DNA of 64,000 bases from Triplophysa rosa. Lineage: Eukaryota; Chordata; Actinopteri; Cypriniformes; Nemacheilidae. The notes below the pieces were generated by a model. It worked only from the letters and a program-made list of their open reading frames with translations. It searched no databases and was not told the DNA's origin. The position numbers were made by a program, and so were the translations under genes. Positions 1-28,223 of this stretch are shown in pieces. The stretch spans positions 22,280,164-22,344,163 of the forward strand of contig NC_079900.1 in NCBI RefSeq assembly GCF_024868665.1, in the 5' to 3' direction. Within the stretch, counting starts at the first letter, position 1, and every line of letters begins with the position of its first letter.

Positions 1-2251
1 TAACGGGGTTCAAGCGTGACAGAGTGGATGAAGTGCGTCAGTGTTTTGCCCTCGACGTGACGCTCGCGGGTTTTCGAGCCGACGCGCGAGCGCGCTGAGA
101 GAAAAACGGAAACATACTGTACGCGTGCGTAAATTGATCACATTGAGCGCTTAAGGTAGAATTCCGGAAATAGCGCAGCCCGCCACTAGGAGATTTAAGG
201 TAGTAATCGCTGTTTTATGCGAATGCCATGCGACGGCTATGATGTAGAATAGAATAATAGCGTGGTGCTTACTTTCTGAGCAGTATACGCTGTTTTAGCA
301 GTCTGTTCAAATTTTTAGATACCGGCCAGAGCCGTTGAATATGAGAGTTACGACACTGGATCTCGCCGCCGTGTGGTCACGTGGTTCATGGAGCCCTCAA
401 TAGTTCCAAACAAATCCGTGCTGTCAACCTATTTAAATGGATTTGAGCGAGACAGATAACAGCAACTATATTTGCATGAGTTTTGTTAAATATATTAGCA
501 CATTGTGTACACTGAATACTATGTTGACTACATTTATACACAGCTAACACAGTTACGTTGTGACGACGTACCTGGGCCGGACCATATTTGTTGCCACGAC
601 GTACCAAATAACGTTCCAGCGACGTAACTTTATGATTCCCGTATTCGTTGTGACGACGTAACATTGGACGTTGCTGGGACGTGGTGATTACCTCCTGAAG
701 ACATACCTGGAACGTACCATATTCGTCAGAGCGACGTACCAAATTATGTTTCTGGGACGTGATGAGCACGTCCTAACGACCAAACAGTCACGTTGTTAAA
801 ATCGTTTTTTTATTTAAACAATTATCATCCCTCACATGGAGGATTAAATAAAAATGATTTTATGCATAATTGGAGTAATTCTCTATTCAGATGTGTATAA
901 AGCACAGTATAAAGATGGATGAAACTCAACACAGCACTGTACATCACAATCAGATATTTTATTTAGATACTGAAATAAATGACATAAATAATCAAAGACT
1001 TGTTTCAACACAATATAGAGGATATAGAGGATTTAAAGCAGATATTTATAGACAGAGATGAATAAACATTATCTTTAAGCTTAACATTATAGTCTTGTCT
1101 TACCACATAAGTTTAGCAGGTTGTCTGTTTTTAGAAACAACACTCAAAAGCTTTTTCAATCACACTCACAAACATCAGGGTCTGTTGATTTAAACACGCC
1201 AAATTGATCGAAAATCTCTAAACTATGTGTTTACTCTCACATATGTAAGGTATAAAGTAAAGAAAGAATATTAATAAACCGCTAAAGTATTGTATCAGGC
1301 AGCGCGGTAAGAAGAAATGGCCGTTAACGTTTAAATGATGTGAGCGCCTGTCTCTTTGCAGAACAGAGAAGGCGCGTGCTGGAGATTCGCACGCACATGC
1401 AGACGCGCGCACTTAATAAATAGAAACCCAGTTTTAATTGTTGTATCTTATTAAACTCCAGTTTAATAGCTGTGAATAGTTGGGTTAATAGCATTCGTTT
1501 TGACAATATAACAGATTTTACTCGGATCATAAATTTTGCATTTAATAACATAATAAATAGAACTTACCAAATTCATTAATCAAATGACCAGTGTCCAGGT
1601 TATCTGAAGACCAGTATACCACGCCGCTACCATGTTCTTCATTGGACTAATTCACAACATTATTTGAGGACGTGGCTATGATGTTTCTGGAAAGTTAGCA
1701 CAAATCAGATAAGATCTATGAATATAAGTTCTATGAATATAAGACATGTCCGTTAACATGTATAAACATGCCGTTATTGCACCAACTGTATGGCAAATGC
1801 GTTTGGGAGACATTGAAATGAATGGGCTTCAGTGCAGTGTTTGGAACTATTGGTCGCACCATGACACGAGTTACTTCCGCATTCCATTCTTCCAACGGAC
1901 GTCTATGTGAGTGTCGTAACTCTGTTTTTCAACGGCTCTGCTACTGCACTAGAAAAAATACCTTTAAAATATAGACATATGTTAAACATTTCAAACATGA
2001 CAACTGGCATTTAGTTAATATTACTGAAAAAAAGTGAACCCCTTTTTAAAATCCTTTAGTTAAAATGTTATCTAGTCAAATAGGTTGGCCGTGTTCAAAT
2101 TGGAATTGTCTACAGCTTAACCTACCATTTATTTATTTGTTTGTTTATTTTTGTTCATTTTATTTGTAAATCTAAATGTTTGACAAAATATTATGTCAAA
2201 CAATGCATTATGCAATACACAATTTTTCTTAAATTTAATTATGAGCATAAC
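1..2251. other. Intergenic DNA, no gene seen
   Basis: No convincing exon was found on either strand. The short open frames here lack codon structure and recognisable motifs. The stretch is mostly AT-rich; the notable internal structure is the CGACGTA-rich repeat listed separately. Confidence 0.6.
540..775. repeat. CGACGTA-rich tandem repeat, about 130-bp unit
   Basis: The block beginning CATATTTGTTGCCACGACGT near 588 recurs in diverged form beginning CATATTCGTCAGAGCGACGT near 718. Both continue with ACCAAAT and then a GACGT(A/G) motif. Further GACGTA cores lie between them. This looks like a degenerate tandem duplication, or the subterminal repeats of a DNA transposon. No terminal inverted repeats were fixed. 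Confidence 0.45.
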
Positions 2252-2252
2252 A

Positions 2253-2510
2253 CCCAGATAGCACAGGCACGTCTGTAAGATGTCTGCTAAAGATCTGGAA
2301 AACATCTGCGGTGTAAAAACATCTGCTAAACATCTTAGTAAGAGCAGTCTACATCCATTCTAAATAATAAACATCTTAAAGACATCTGCTAGATGTCTAT
2401 ATGACATCTAACACCACACCTGATGAGATGAGCAGATGAGAAAACAATGTTTTGCAGATTTAAATGCAGACGTCAATGGATGTCTGCCAGATGTATGTGT
2501 GCTATGACGG
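2253..2510. repeat. Palindromic MITE, AGACGTC/AGATGTC family, copy 1
   Basis: It starts CCCAGATAGCACAGG and ends GTGTGCTATGACGG, imperfect inverted termini. Between them are many short AGATGTCTGC and GACGTC blocks that pair with one another. Two better-preserved copies of the family are at 61609-61970 and 62509-62852. It is non-coding and about 260 bp here, shorter than the other copies. Confidence 0.75.
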
Positions 2511-2894
2511 ATGGAGCATAATACTGTAACATTTGAAGGTCAGATCACACAAGAGCTCAAAAGATATTAATTTTGGTGAATTACGCAGTTAATTAAGTTT
2601 GAGTGCATTGAACAAAACACAAGATTGCACATCATATACTGTATAACTTGATGAGTCGAGTGTATATGGTCATCTATATTAACTATTAGTTCAAGTATTC
2701 GGGCATGTATACATTTCTAACACAGTGCAAGCAGTATAGAAAAACATCATTCCAAACATAGCCAAGCTCTGCTGCCCAAGGCACATTGTTCCTAAAGAGC
2801 TAATGTGACTCGACTGTAAAACTTCGAGGAACAAAATAAGAGAGAGGAAACATTTAAGACAGAACAACGTTTATGTAATTTTAACAATTAAAAC

Positions 2895-5800
2895 TTTATT
2901 GGAATGATACATGTTGCAAAATATTATTCTGTGAATTTTTTTAAACATACTCGATGTGTCCTACAGGTATCCGTCAACTTCTCCAGAAGGTAAAATAATT
3001 AAGACTGTTAAAGGCAGAGAATATACAGTATTGTTTCCCGAAAAGGTACAACAGACTACACCATCACCATAACCAAGTCGGGAGGAAAGAGACTCCTGTT
3101 ATTGAAAATACACTTAGAAAATATGCAAAAGTAAATCAATTGTTTTCTTCGTGATTTCTTTAAAAAGCAAATAGAAGAGTGTAGGAAACTGGATGTGTAC
3201 AAAGGCAAACTGTATCATGGATGGATGCACACAAAAAATATGATTGACAATGCACATGAGACAGATAAATGAGAGACTAATGTGTCCATGTCTGAACTCA
3301 GTTTTTTTAAGCAAGGGCGGGGCCTAGAGAACCAGGTGGACACAGAGGGTGTGACCTTATCTGAATACCACCAGAAATATCACATGCTCCGACAAAAAGA
3401 TGTATAATGAAAGGTGCATCTGAGCATTTATCTTCTGTCATTGACTTAAAATGCTTTTAGAATCACGGCTGCATACCAGATGCCGCTTCCATATCACAAA
3501 GCAGCAGTTCTTAAAGATGAGGGAAAAAGCTTAACCTGTACATCATCTAACTCAGTGCATCAGTTGGTAGTCTTGTGTTTTTTCCAGCAGCAAAAGACCA
3601 TTGCAGACGAACAACCAAAATGTACACAAGCGTTCCTCAAACACTGTTTCGTTTAATTTTTCAGATATTCAGAAGCGAGAGGTGGAGCCATTTCTCTCAT
3701 TTCTACACCCATCGTTTGACACCTTGTGAAGTCTCCAAAAACCAAGTGAGCAAAGGTCCCTACAACAGCTAGAAGTTGCCAAGAGACGCAGACAAAAAAA
3801 AGACTTAAAGCTTTGTGAATTAAAAACATCTGCGTTTTGGTTTTATCCTTTCCTAAACGCACACCCGAATAACCAAAGCCTTCGTTGCATCAATGTTTCG
3901 GTTGTATATCTGGCAGGTTTCAGTGACATTTTCGGAGAACATTGTTTTTCTCGTACTGCGAATTAAAATGGCATCTTTAATGAATAGCCAACCAGTGTTC
4001 AATAGATAATAAAAGACATACAAAGATTCGCTTGAAATACATACATTGAGCTGGCACCAATCTGTCATTTGAGAACGTCAAATAAAATGAATCTACACTA
4101 AGCTATATAACAAAACATCAAAATCATTTAGAGCACAAATGCAAATCACACAATTGCTAATGAACAGATGACTCGTGTAGGATCAAGCTGCAAGCGATAG
4201 CCAATGTCTGAAAAGGCAATGTGTGTAATATCTGTGCCACTAGGGGCACCACACAGAAATGCAACAACAGCAAAAAATAAGTTTGAAACTATTTCCTGTC
4301 AGGCATTGACCAGGTAGTCCCACCAAAACGTACACCACTGGTTTTGCTAATTGTTACGTAGGCCAACTGGCCAAATCAAAGAGGAACATAAAAACTGCAC
4401 TTCCGTTCGGCACCACTAGAAACAAGCATAGAAATTACACACTGTACCTTTAACAACTTCTATAATTAAATATTTATTACGCATAAAGAACTAAAATCGC
4501 CGCAACAGACTGTTACCGCCCGCTTCTGGGAACTTAAAAAAAAAAGTCAAATTTTGCTTTTAGATTGTCTTGCATCCTACGAAGTTATAGAGCAAGATAG
4601 AAGGTATTTTCGTTGTGAAAGTCTGATTCATTCGTTGGATGATATCAACAGGTTGACTGGTCAATATCACTATCACACACATTCAAGTCTACAACAGCAC
4701 TGATGGATGAGCTTTAAGACAAAAACGGACAGATTCATCAGAAAAGCCTTTTAGCGTGAAGTCTATCGAAAGCTTGCCTAAATTCACCTTCAAAGAGCTT
4801 GTAGATAAGCATTATTCACTTGACCCGCAGGGTTAAAAAACAAGACTTTTGGTTTAAATAATGAAAAAATGACAGAAAAAAAGACCAGGAATCCAGTGGC
4901 CACCGAAACCGCGTCCTGTATCACTGTTTTCCATTAAAAGCATCATTCTAATAACTCAGCTTTTTCAAACAAGCTCTATTGCAACAAGCCTTTGTGCTTG
5001 TCTAATTTACTTCATGGTTCCTTTACATTTTAGTCTTGTGTAGATTTGTTTAAGGATGTCTATCTTCGGAATCGGAAAGATGGACAAGATGTATAAAATG
5101 ATGTAGAATGAATTTCAAGTATACCTGTACATGCTACAGATTAATAATATGAAGTGATGCTGAAGCATTTTTTATCTTTATGAGAAGGTGACCGCTGAAA
5201 ATTGGGGACATTTAGTATGCAAAATAAAAAAAGTGTGTGGCAATGATGTGTGGCAAAGGCCCGTGCACCAGAACTATCAGGTCCCGTGAACAATACTACA
5301 CTGATCATATCTAGAACAAGGAATCATCCGAATCAAATCTTTGTACTAAGCAGTCAACTCTGAACCTAAAGTATAGCGCCAAATTAACATTTGAACATTA
5401 AGATGAAAATGGTTGGCGATGTGATGCTTGAAATTCAGTTGGGAAACGGGTGATATCTCTAACAAGTCAGAGCTCTCGAACACTGCACTTGTAGATGGGC
5501 AGATGCACAGCAAATAAACAAGATGTGACAGGACGAAGAACTACAGAGCAAGGACACCTCTGCTAATGAAAAAAATAAAAATAAAGGGTAATTTTCTCTG
5601 GAGAAGCCAAAATTCAGTACCGGAAAGTAACCTCTATAACTCTGAAAATCAAAACAAGTCACAAATATCCCCATGCCAGCCAATTGCAGAAGTGACTGAA
5701 TCTCTGCCCAGTGGACCCTGGCTACCAAACAAGAGTGAAAAGATGAAAATGGATAAGTAACAAGTGATGAAGGATCTGAAAAGGCAACACTGCTGGCGCT

Positions 5801-5994
5801 CTCTCGGGACTATCTGTTCGTCTCCCTCCGTCGCTGTACGAGGGCTCTACACTGCTGTTGTTGTTGTTGTTGTTACCGGATACAGGCTCAGTCCAGTCTC
5901 TCATCAGCTCTCCCTGGAAAATATTTTCTTCATTCTTTCTTTGTTGCCCCACATCTAATTCTCTCCATCTCTCTCTGCTCCCCCGCTGCCGCTT
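2895..5994 (-). terminator. prkaca: prkaca 3' untranslated region and candidate poly(A) sites
   Basis: Downstream of the prkaca stop there is no further exon for about 3 kb. AATAAA signals on the minus strand lie at 4478-4473 and 2900-2895; the distal one would give a 3.1-kb 3'UTR. A (CAA)n run near 5852-5873 lies inside it. Which signal is used cannot be told from sequence. Confidence 0.45.
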
Positions 5995-21666
<15,672 letters not shown>

Positions 21667-22640
21667 GATTGCAGGCCAGGTATAACAGATCCTTTAAATC
21701 GACTTAACTGTATGTCAACTGTCTTCAGACCTCGTCCCCTTACCGATCATACGATTTCTGAGGCTGCTGTACTAACTATCTCTACTCATAACTCGCTAGA
21801 TAGCCGTATGCTGTCAGATCGCCGATCTAAATTCTGGATGTTGATTGTAGCTGGTTAGTTGGTTAGCTAGCTAGCGAGCGAGCAAGCGCTAGCTAGCTAA
21901 CAGTGGTAGTCTGATTTCTATGCTTGTGGTACTTTAATGTCTCTCAGCACTGCTGGGTCGGGTCCAAACCGTTGAAACAGCACCAAGAACCCGTATCCTT
22001 CTTCTCTTCCTCGCTTTGCTAACCCTCTGCGAGGCCCTCGGCTTTCCTCTTGAGCGACACAAGCCCTTATTTTTACCGTCCGTGCGCGATTCTTGTCGCA
22101 GGACGGATGCGTTTCCGTACCTTATCGGCACCGTGATCGTGTACTTGTTTACGTTGACGAAGCGAATCGATCTTGTGCACTATGTAGTTCGCATAATTCG
22201 ACAGTCAGACCCCTCCATTAATCCTCTAACCACAGCTAGAGGGAACTCCTGCTTCAACAGTCTCCGCCCCCGTGCGATTTTTATTGGTCGCTAAGTTCGC
22301 GACGCTCTATCAGTGATGGACGCCGATTGGACGAGCGGTCAGTCATCCAGCGCACGGCTAGCGGCGATTGGATAAGCGATATCTGTCACTGAAACTTTAT
22401 CCCACCCTCGGAATCTGACAAATAACGTCATGTATTTTCAATTCATTAACACAAGTTTCTGTGTTCTCTTCGTGTCCGTGTGAGCGGCTACGATTTTTTG
22501 GTTTCGCAGTACAGAATCGGTTTAATTTATAATCCTTTGATGATCCGCGGTGGCGTTTGTTAGCGAAATGGCCGCGCCGTTCGCCCCTCCCGCTAGACTA
22601 ATCCGTGATAGGCTGTATGACGTCAAGACGGTCTATTTTT
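21667..22640 (-). promoter_or_regulatory. prkaca: prkaca 5' flank: ATTGG boxes and a consensus CRE
   Basis: Upstream of the prkaca start the DNA becomes GC-richer. Three ATTGG motifs (inverted CCAAT, NF-Y type) lie near 22276, 22326 and 22368. A full palindromic TGACGTCA lies at 22618-22625. GCCGCGCCGTTCGCCCCTCC near 22571 is GC-box-like. The cluster is a plausible CpG promoter; the transcription start was not located. The CRE is nearer to the asf1b 3' end than a classic proximal site would be. Confidence 0.45.
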
Positions 22641-23385
22641 AGAAAGTTGGTCAGAATTTGAGGCACGCGGACACCCTACGTCTATGGAATATTAAAACGA
22701 GATCTGTCTTTTGCAAAACAACCACACTGGCGTCATATGCGTATGTACATTTTGCACAAGAGGTATATGGAAGTGAGACATCGCCTGTTGTTAGCCCACT
22801 ACCAAAAACCCTGTTTATGCTTGAGGTTTTACCACTATCTGTAGATCTGCAATAAATTATTGTAAGCCAAGACAGTTAAATTGCAGGTTCTTTAATGTGT
22901 GGCATAAATGGGTATTACATATGCATTGCGTTTGACAACTGAGTTGGGTTTAGTGGTTCATTCGCATCGCAACAGATGTATCTTGCAGGAAACAAAACTA
23001 GTTTCAGTTTTTTGTCTCGCAAACGTTTGAGCATGTTGCATGCTTTGTTTAGTTTTGAAAGGCAACTCCATTTTGCAATCAAATAAAGACGCGAGAAAGG
23101 CACACGAGGATGCTAAAATTAAACACCGATACGATCAAATGAAGCAAGAAAGCGGCAGTTGCTTTGAGGTCTTGTCACAGATGCAGCAACAGTCCACGTT
23201 GCTTAGCAACAGCAAGCAAGCGGCTTCTGTCACTCCAAACATGGTGCAGGAGGTGAACTCCTGCATAATGCATCACAACAGTTTTATGAATGAAAAGACT
23301 GCACAGCTGCATCCACTCTGCAGATCACAGATTTACCCCACAAATAATAGCACAACTTCAATGACCATTATCATGTGACAAAACA
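22641..23385. other. Intergenic DNA between prkaca and asf1b
   Basis: No exon recognised. The plus-strand frame at 23040-23378 has no family resemblance and overlaps the region just beyond the asf1b poly(A) signal, so it was not called. Confidence 0.4.
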
Positions 23386-23928
23386 TTTATTTCAACGAGA
23401 ACTGGCATACAAAGAGACATACATATATATATATATATACAATATAATACAGTCCCAAATACAAAAATAATGTCCAGACAAGCTGCCAACCATTTGTAGT
23501 TTAAACCTGTATTGCTGTTTAGTCAATTACACATTTTACATCTTAAATACTGAGCTGATCTTCCATTCCCTTTAGGTTTGAGAATAGATTGGTTTTGGAT
23601 CAAAAGGTTGACGTGTCACGAGAGCTGCGGCATTAGAAGCGCATCCTAATACTTAAATCATGTGTTTGTGACTTGACTCGCCAGCTCTCACTCCATTCAT
23701 GTTCTTAACTGAAAAGCAAATATTTACATTGCATGCCAGATATTAGATCTGCCATACTCTCCACACCACTGATTTGTTTTCAATAGGTGTGACAAAATTA
23801 GGAATAACCTTTTTTTTCCAATAACTGATGTATTTGATTAACCCCGCCTCTTCTCCACACTGTCCAGATTGACCCGAGCTCACGGATGAGCCTTGAGATG
23901 TGAGGATTAATCACAAGAGCTTGCATCA
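23386..23928 (-). terminator. asf1b: asf1b 3'UTR and poly(A) signal
   Basis: AATAAA on the minus strand at 23391-23386 lies about 540 bases past the asf1b stop and would end the transcript. A short (AT)n run follows at about 23420-23441. Confidence 0.5.
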
Positions 23929-26230
23929 CTACAAACAGTCCATGGAGTTGTCTGGCACCAGGCCTAGTGGAGGTGCTTTACCCGGGGTGCAGGATGGGGG
24001 AAGCATGGCGTTAGGTGCGGGGTCCACGTTCTCTGAATCCTCCATTTTCTCAGCACATCCTTCCCAGTTGATGTGAAATCTGGTTACACGTGGGTTTGAA
24101 GCCAGGATGTTTCTCTGGAGCTATAAAACAAAAGAAAAATAAATGCTTTTAAATGTTTTGTGCAAAATTTCAGGATGTAGATGTGCATTTTTTTTAAATG
24201 TGAAATTTTCAATAAAAATCTCGAACAATTCTGAGTGTAGTTTTACTTCCCATGTTGACATTTCCTATTGAAGTAAAAAGGGCTTTATGGTCATTTTACA
24301 TGTTCATATCTGTTAAAAATGATTATTATTATTGGCATATACTAGCATAAAGAGTGCTTAAAGTAGTTCACTTTCAAAATGAAAATTCTGTAATCATTTA
24401 CTCATCCTCTTGTCATTTCAGACCTGTATGACATTCTTTCTTCTGCAGAACACAAAAGAAGATATTTTGAAGAATGTTGTTAACAGCCCCCCATTCACTT
24501 GGTTACAATAAAAGTGAATGGTGCTGTTTTGTTACCAACATTTTTCAAAAAATCTTCTTTTGTGTTCTGCGGAAGAAAGAGTCATACAGGTTTGAAATGA
24601 CATGAGGGCGTGTAAATTATGACAGAATTTTCATTTTGAAGGTGAACTACTCATTTAATTAATTTACATGGACTACAAGCCACAAACACAACATGTTTAT
24701 TCCCTACTAGGGTATTTAGGAATTGATCAATTACCTGTCCATAGTTAGGCTTAAGGGGAGGGTTCTCCCGAAGCTCAGCATCTGTATATTCATTGTTAAC
24801 ATAGTAGCCAATGCGTATGAACTCCTGTCCTCTGTACGTGCATGTGATTAGAACAACAGTAACGCCCACAGCATCGCTTTCAGGTATTAGAGCAGGGTTT
24901 GGAGCATCCGCCTGTTGGATAAATAACAAAAATACAAATGACAAATTTTAAACAAAGGAAGGTGCTCCTTATATGACTCTTTCTGGGTGTAACCACAGGA
25001 CTAATTATCTGCAACAATCTGGAAATTCAATACAAAATTAAATTACTGGAATTGACAACATTAATGTCCTCAAAAGTTAGTGATGGAACAAACGTGATGT
25101 GATTTGTGAAATGAAGCAAAGGGGAAGACTATCATGGTTAAAATATTATAAGGACTAAAATAAATAAAAATGTCTGTTTCTTCCCTCCATTTTGTCCTTA
25201 TTGTAGCTTTACAGCCCATGGCCACTGTATGCTTTAATGGAAAAATGTCATACAAGTTTGGAACCCTATGCTTCCAAGTTAACGGCAGAAATGTCATTTT
25301 TAGATAAAATATAAACACCATATAATCAAAGGACACTTTGAAAACATGTGACTCTACAGGAGCCTTAGTATTTTAATTGAATAAGAATTTGTATTGTTAC
25401 ACGAACAGCTGCTCAATAGTCTGCTGTGGTTTGGGACAATAAAAAGGTTATTAAACTCTTAAATCATACATGAATGTCTAATAGCAGTTTTATCTGAGTC
25501 ACTGTCATCAACTCACCTGAAACACAAACATGTGTCGCCCTGCAGGTACTGGGCCAACCAGAACAGAATCAAGAGTCTGATCATATTCCTCACTTTCTGC
25601 CGATCCCACGTAAATAATCTTCCATTCGAGATCTATGATAAACGATCACAAGGACAGATTTAGGCTTTTTCTACCGCCTTATTGAATAACCCTCATATCA
25701 AACACACATTCAATACGTCGAAGCAATAAGGAAACCCAGAATGAATCACAACAAAGATATACTAAATTAAATTATAGACTCTTTATTTGAGGTTTTACAC
25801 GCAGCATCAATGTTTTTGATTTTACAATATTTTTGCTTGTGATGCACACAGCTTCTATTTATTAGACAAGAAAAAGAGTGCAATATTGGACCAACAATGT
25901 AAATGACGCTGGATGTTATTTACAAGTGCAAATGGTTGTCATTTAATTTACAGTAACGCATCTTCTATAAACAATGCAGCGCATCTTTCCCGCACGCTTC
26001 AATTACCCGCCATTCTGACGTCACCTGGCGGAGTTAGCTAGCTTGCAAGCTAGCAAATAAAGAACACCGAAAACAGCATAATAGACACACACTTATTTAA
26101 ATAGTCAACTTTAACACTCACCCTCAGGAAGATCCTCCATGCACTCAAACGTTATTTCAAACTGAAACGGGTTACCAAATGGACTTGGGTTGTCCAGGAC
26201 AGCTACATTTAGCACTTGCACTTTTGCCAT
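23929..26230 (-). CDS. asf1b: Histone chaperone ASF1B
   Basis: Binds histone H3-H4 dimers and hands them to CAF-1 or HIRA during replication-coupled and replication-independent chromatin assembly; nuclear. Exons (minus): 26230-26122, 25632-25517, 24911-24735, 24120-23929, totalling 594 nt, 197 aa. The start is [19 protein letters not shown]. The conserved core shows [65 protein letters not shown] and [17 protein letters not shown]. The tail is short, proline-rich and ends in NSMDCL, close to the NSMDCI end of human ASF1B as remembered, unlike the longer acidic tail of ASF1A. All junctions are GT-AG and in phase. It stands head to tail downstream of crb3-side DNA and next to prkaca, a neighbour pair also recalled from human 19p13. 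Fish often have two asf1b copies; which one this is cannot be decided. Confidence 0.95.
24358..24658. mobile_element. TTAA-flanked palindromic MITE in asf1b intron 3
   Basis: TTAAAGTAGTTCACTTTCAA at the left mirrors TTGAAGGTGAACTACTCATTTAA at the right. GACCTGTATGACATTCTTTC pairs with GAAAGAGTCATACAGGTTTG, and CACAAAAGAAGATATTTTGA with TCAAAAAATCTTCTTTTGTG. It is a near-complete 300-bp hairpin, one of the better copies of this family in the window. Confidence 0.85.
26016..26023. promoter_or_regulatory. Consensus CRE (TGACGTCA) in asf1b intron 1
   Basis: A perfect palindromic TGACGTCA lies about 100 bases into intron 1 of asf1b, in a GC-richer patch. CREB/ATF binding is inferred only from the motif. 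Confidence 0.3.
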
Positions 26231-26660
26231 AGCTCAACTATACTATCAAGCAACGTAAATGGTGAAAATAAACCACCAAAAATGGAAGACCGATTAATCT
26301 AGAAGGGAACCCAAATACCCAACTGACGTTTTAAATAAAAATAACACTTAACGACTCGATTTCACTGCCTTCTGTTAGCTTACTAGCAATTCTGTTGTGT
26401 TGTAAAAGTCCAATAGCGTGCACTATACTGTTAAAGCAGGGGATTACTCCCAAATTAAAAGAAAGGATCTACAATAACATAAAGATGTTAAAGAAAGGTC
26501 ATTTGGCACAACCGACTGACAATACAACCTGTGATGTCTCCCGCCAGAGCATTCAGACAGCTCCAGTAAAGCGTCAGACGCAGAGGATTGGTCTGCGCGC
26601 TGATTGGTCAAGAAACTAAAAGTCCCGGATTTCGTGAACGTTGATTGGCGAATCCGGTCC
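26231..26660 (-). promoter_or_regulatory. asf1b: asf1b promoter region with three CCAAT boxes
   Basis: Three ATTGG motifs, i.e. CCAAT on the gene strand, lie at 26587-26591, 26603-26607 and 26644-26648, about 360-420 bases upstream of the ATG. TCCCGCCAG near 26538 resembles an E2F half-site. Multiple spaced CCAAT boxes are typical of NF-Y-driven cell-cycle genes, which fits an S-phase histone chaperone. Confidence 0.4.
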
Positions 26661-28133
26661 CGTCTTCATGGCTAAAGTTCAGAGGTCAGCAGAAGGATTA
26701 AAATATTAAATATTTATTAGACAAATACAAGCTTTTAAGCTTATAGTTCTCACTACGGGGCCTTTGTTGTCAAAGTTTATCTTGCGAAATTTGTTTTAAA
26801 TTTAGTCAAATCATTTTGAATGTTTGCGTTTAGCAGAAGCTATTTTCCAAAGCTGCTTGCGTACAAGTAACGATATCATCACAATCACATCTATTTAAAT
26901 GTTTTTAATGAACAAATAATGCTATCATATTCATATTTAATTTGGTTTATTTTGTTTTCTTTTTTATGGCCAACAAATCACACTTAAAATCTGAGTGTAT
27001 GGGTTTGAGTGAGAGTTTGTTATCATTGTGGCTCTGAATTTTTTACGATATTATCATAAGTGTAGAACTAACACAATATCGATCATCGTGTTTTTTTATA
27101 TAACGGTTTTTCATTTACAATGCCAGTATATGACCCTAATAGCAGGTTTAGAATTAAATATATATTTCATTTTAATAGTATCGTTTGAAACTTGTGGTCA
27201 GCTACTAAAGGTTTTTAGAACAGGCAACAAAGCTTATTAGAAAGAAGACAAAAAGATTTTGAATGGATACATTTTAAATCACATACATTTTGAAAAAACA
27301 AATTCCCAGATTTTCATAAGTCTATTTAAACTGAAATGATGTGCACAAAAAAGGGGATTATTTTAATAATATCAGAAATGCAGAATGTTTGGGTCTCATT
27401 ATCTCATCAAATTGCATCTCTTTTATAGAGGTATACTTTATTAGAGAAGCAATGTTTGGGACAAGATGATTTAGCTCATTATCAACAAGAAATGCTGAAA
27501 TCTGCCATTTCATCCCAAGATGTTGTTCATATCCACATACGGCTCAGTGTATATAAACAGTCCATTATTTCACAATTCTGTAGGGTGGGATAACAGTCTA
27601 TCTGGAAACTTTAACCAATTAAACAATTTAATTCTAAGGACAGACTAAAGCTTTTTGACTAATACGTTTGTACATTATTAGGCCTTCGTGATCTTGTTTT
27701 GATTATTTTAAGTATTGGGCATCATATTTATTGGGCCTATTAAGTATTGGGCATCATATTATAGGATATGGCCACACAGTCAAGTCAGTATTTTTTCGTG
27801 TAGTTGCACACAAAAGTGCCTGAAAGCAGTAACACAATATTATTGTTATGCACAATATCTGATATAGTTAATGAGAGGACAATGTCTACATCTCAGTCAA
27901 TTATTCTATTGATTTACTTCGTTTTCTTTGTGTGTGCGTCGTCAGTAGACCATCATTCACTCAGTGGTTAATGGTTTTCGAGATGGAAGGGATTACCGGA
28001 TTTGAGGTATTTCAAGAATTTCTTCACTTCTTCTAGATCAAAGGTCCATCTACCGCCCCACGAGGTCGCACCACTTGTAACAGAATATTAAAAACATTTA
28101 AAAGTTACTGATAACAAAAGATGTAAGATTGAC

Positions 28134-28138
<5 letters not shown>
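26661..28138. other. Intergenic DNA between asf1b and crb3
   Basis: AT-rich with no recognisable exon. A short direct duplication of TTAAGTATTGGGCATCATAT occurs near 27708 and 27740. Nothing else stood out. Confidence 0.4.

Positions 28139-28223
<85 letters not shown>
28139..28223. repeat. (GA)n microsatellite ending in a poly-G run
   Basis: About 77 bp of uninterrupted GA dinucleotides followed by nine or more G. It lies roughly 1.1 kb upstream of the crb3 start codon. Length is expected to be polymorphic. Confidence 0.97.

Noticed and set aside
23040..23378. 112-residue plus-strand frame between prkaca and asf1b
   Set aside because: No homology recognised, no splice context, and low-complexity composition. 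It was treated as chance.
28139..28223. Long GA run as a CRISPR-like or regulatory array
   Set aside because: Simple dinucleotide microsatellite; no spacer structure. This is vertebrate DNA.
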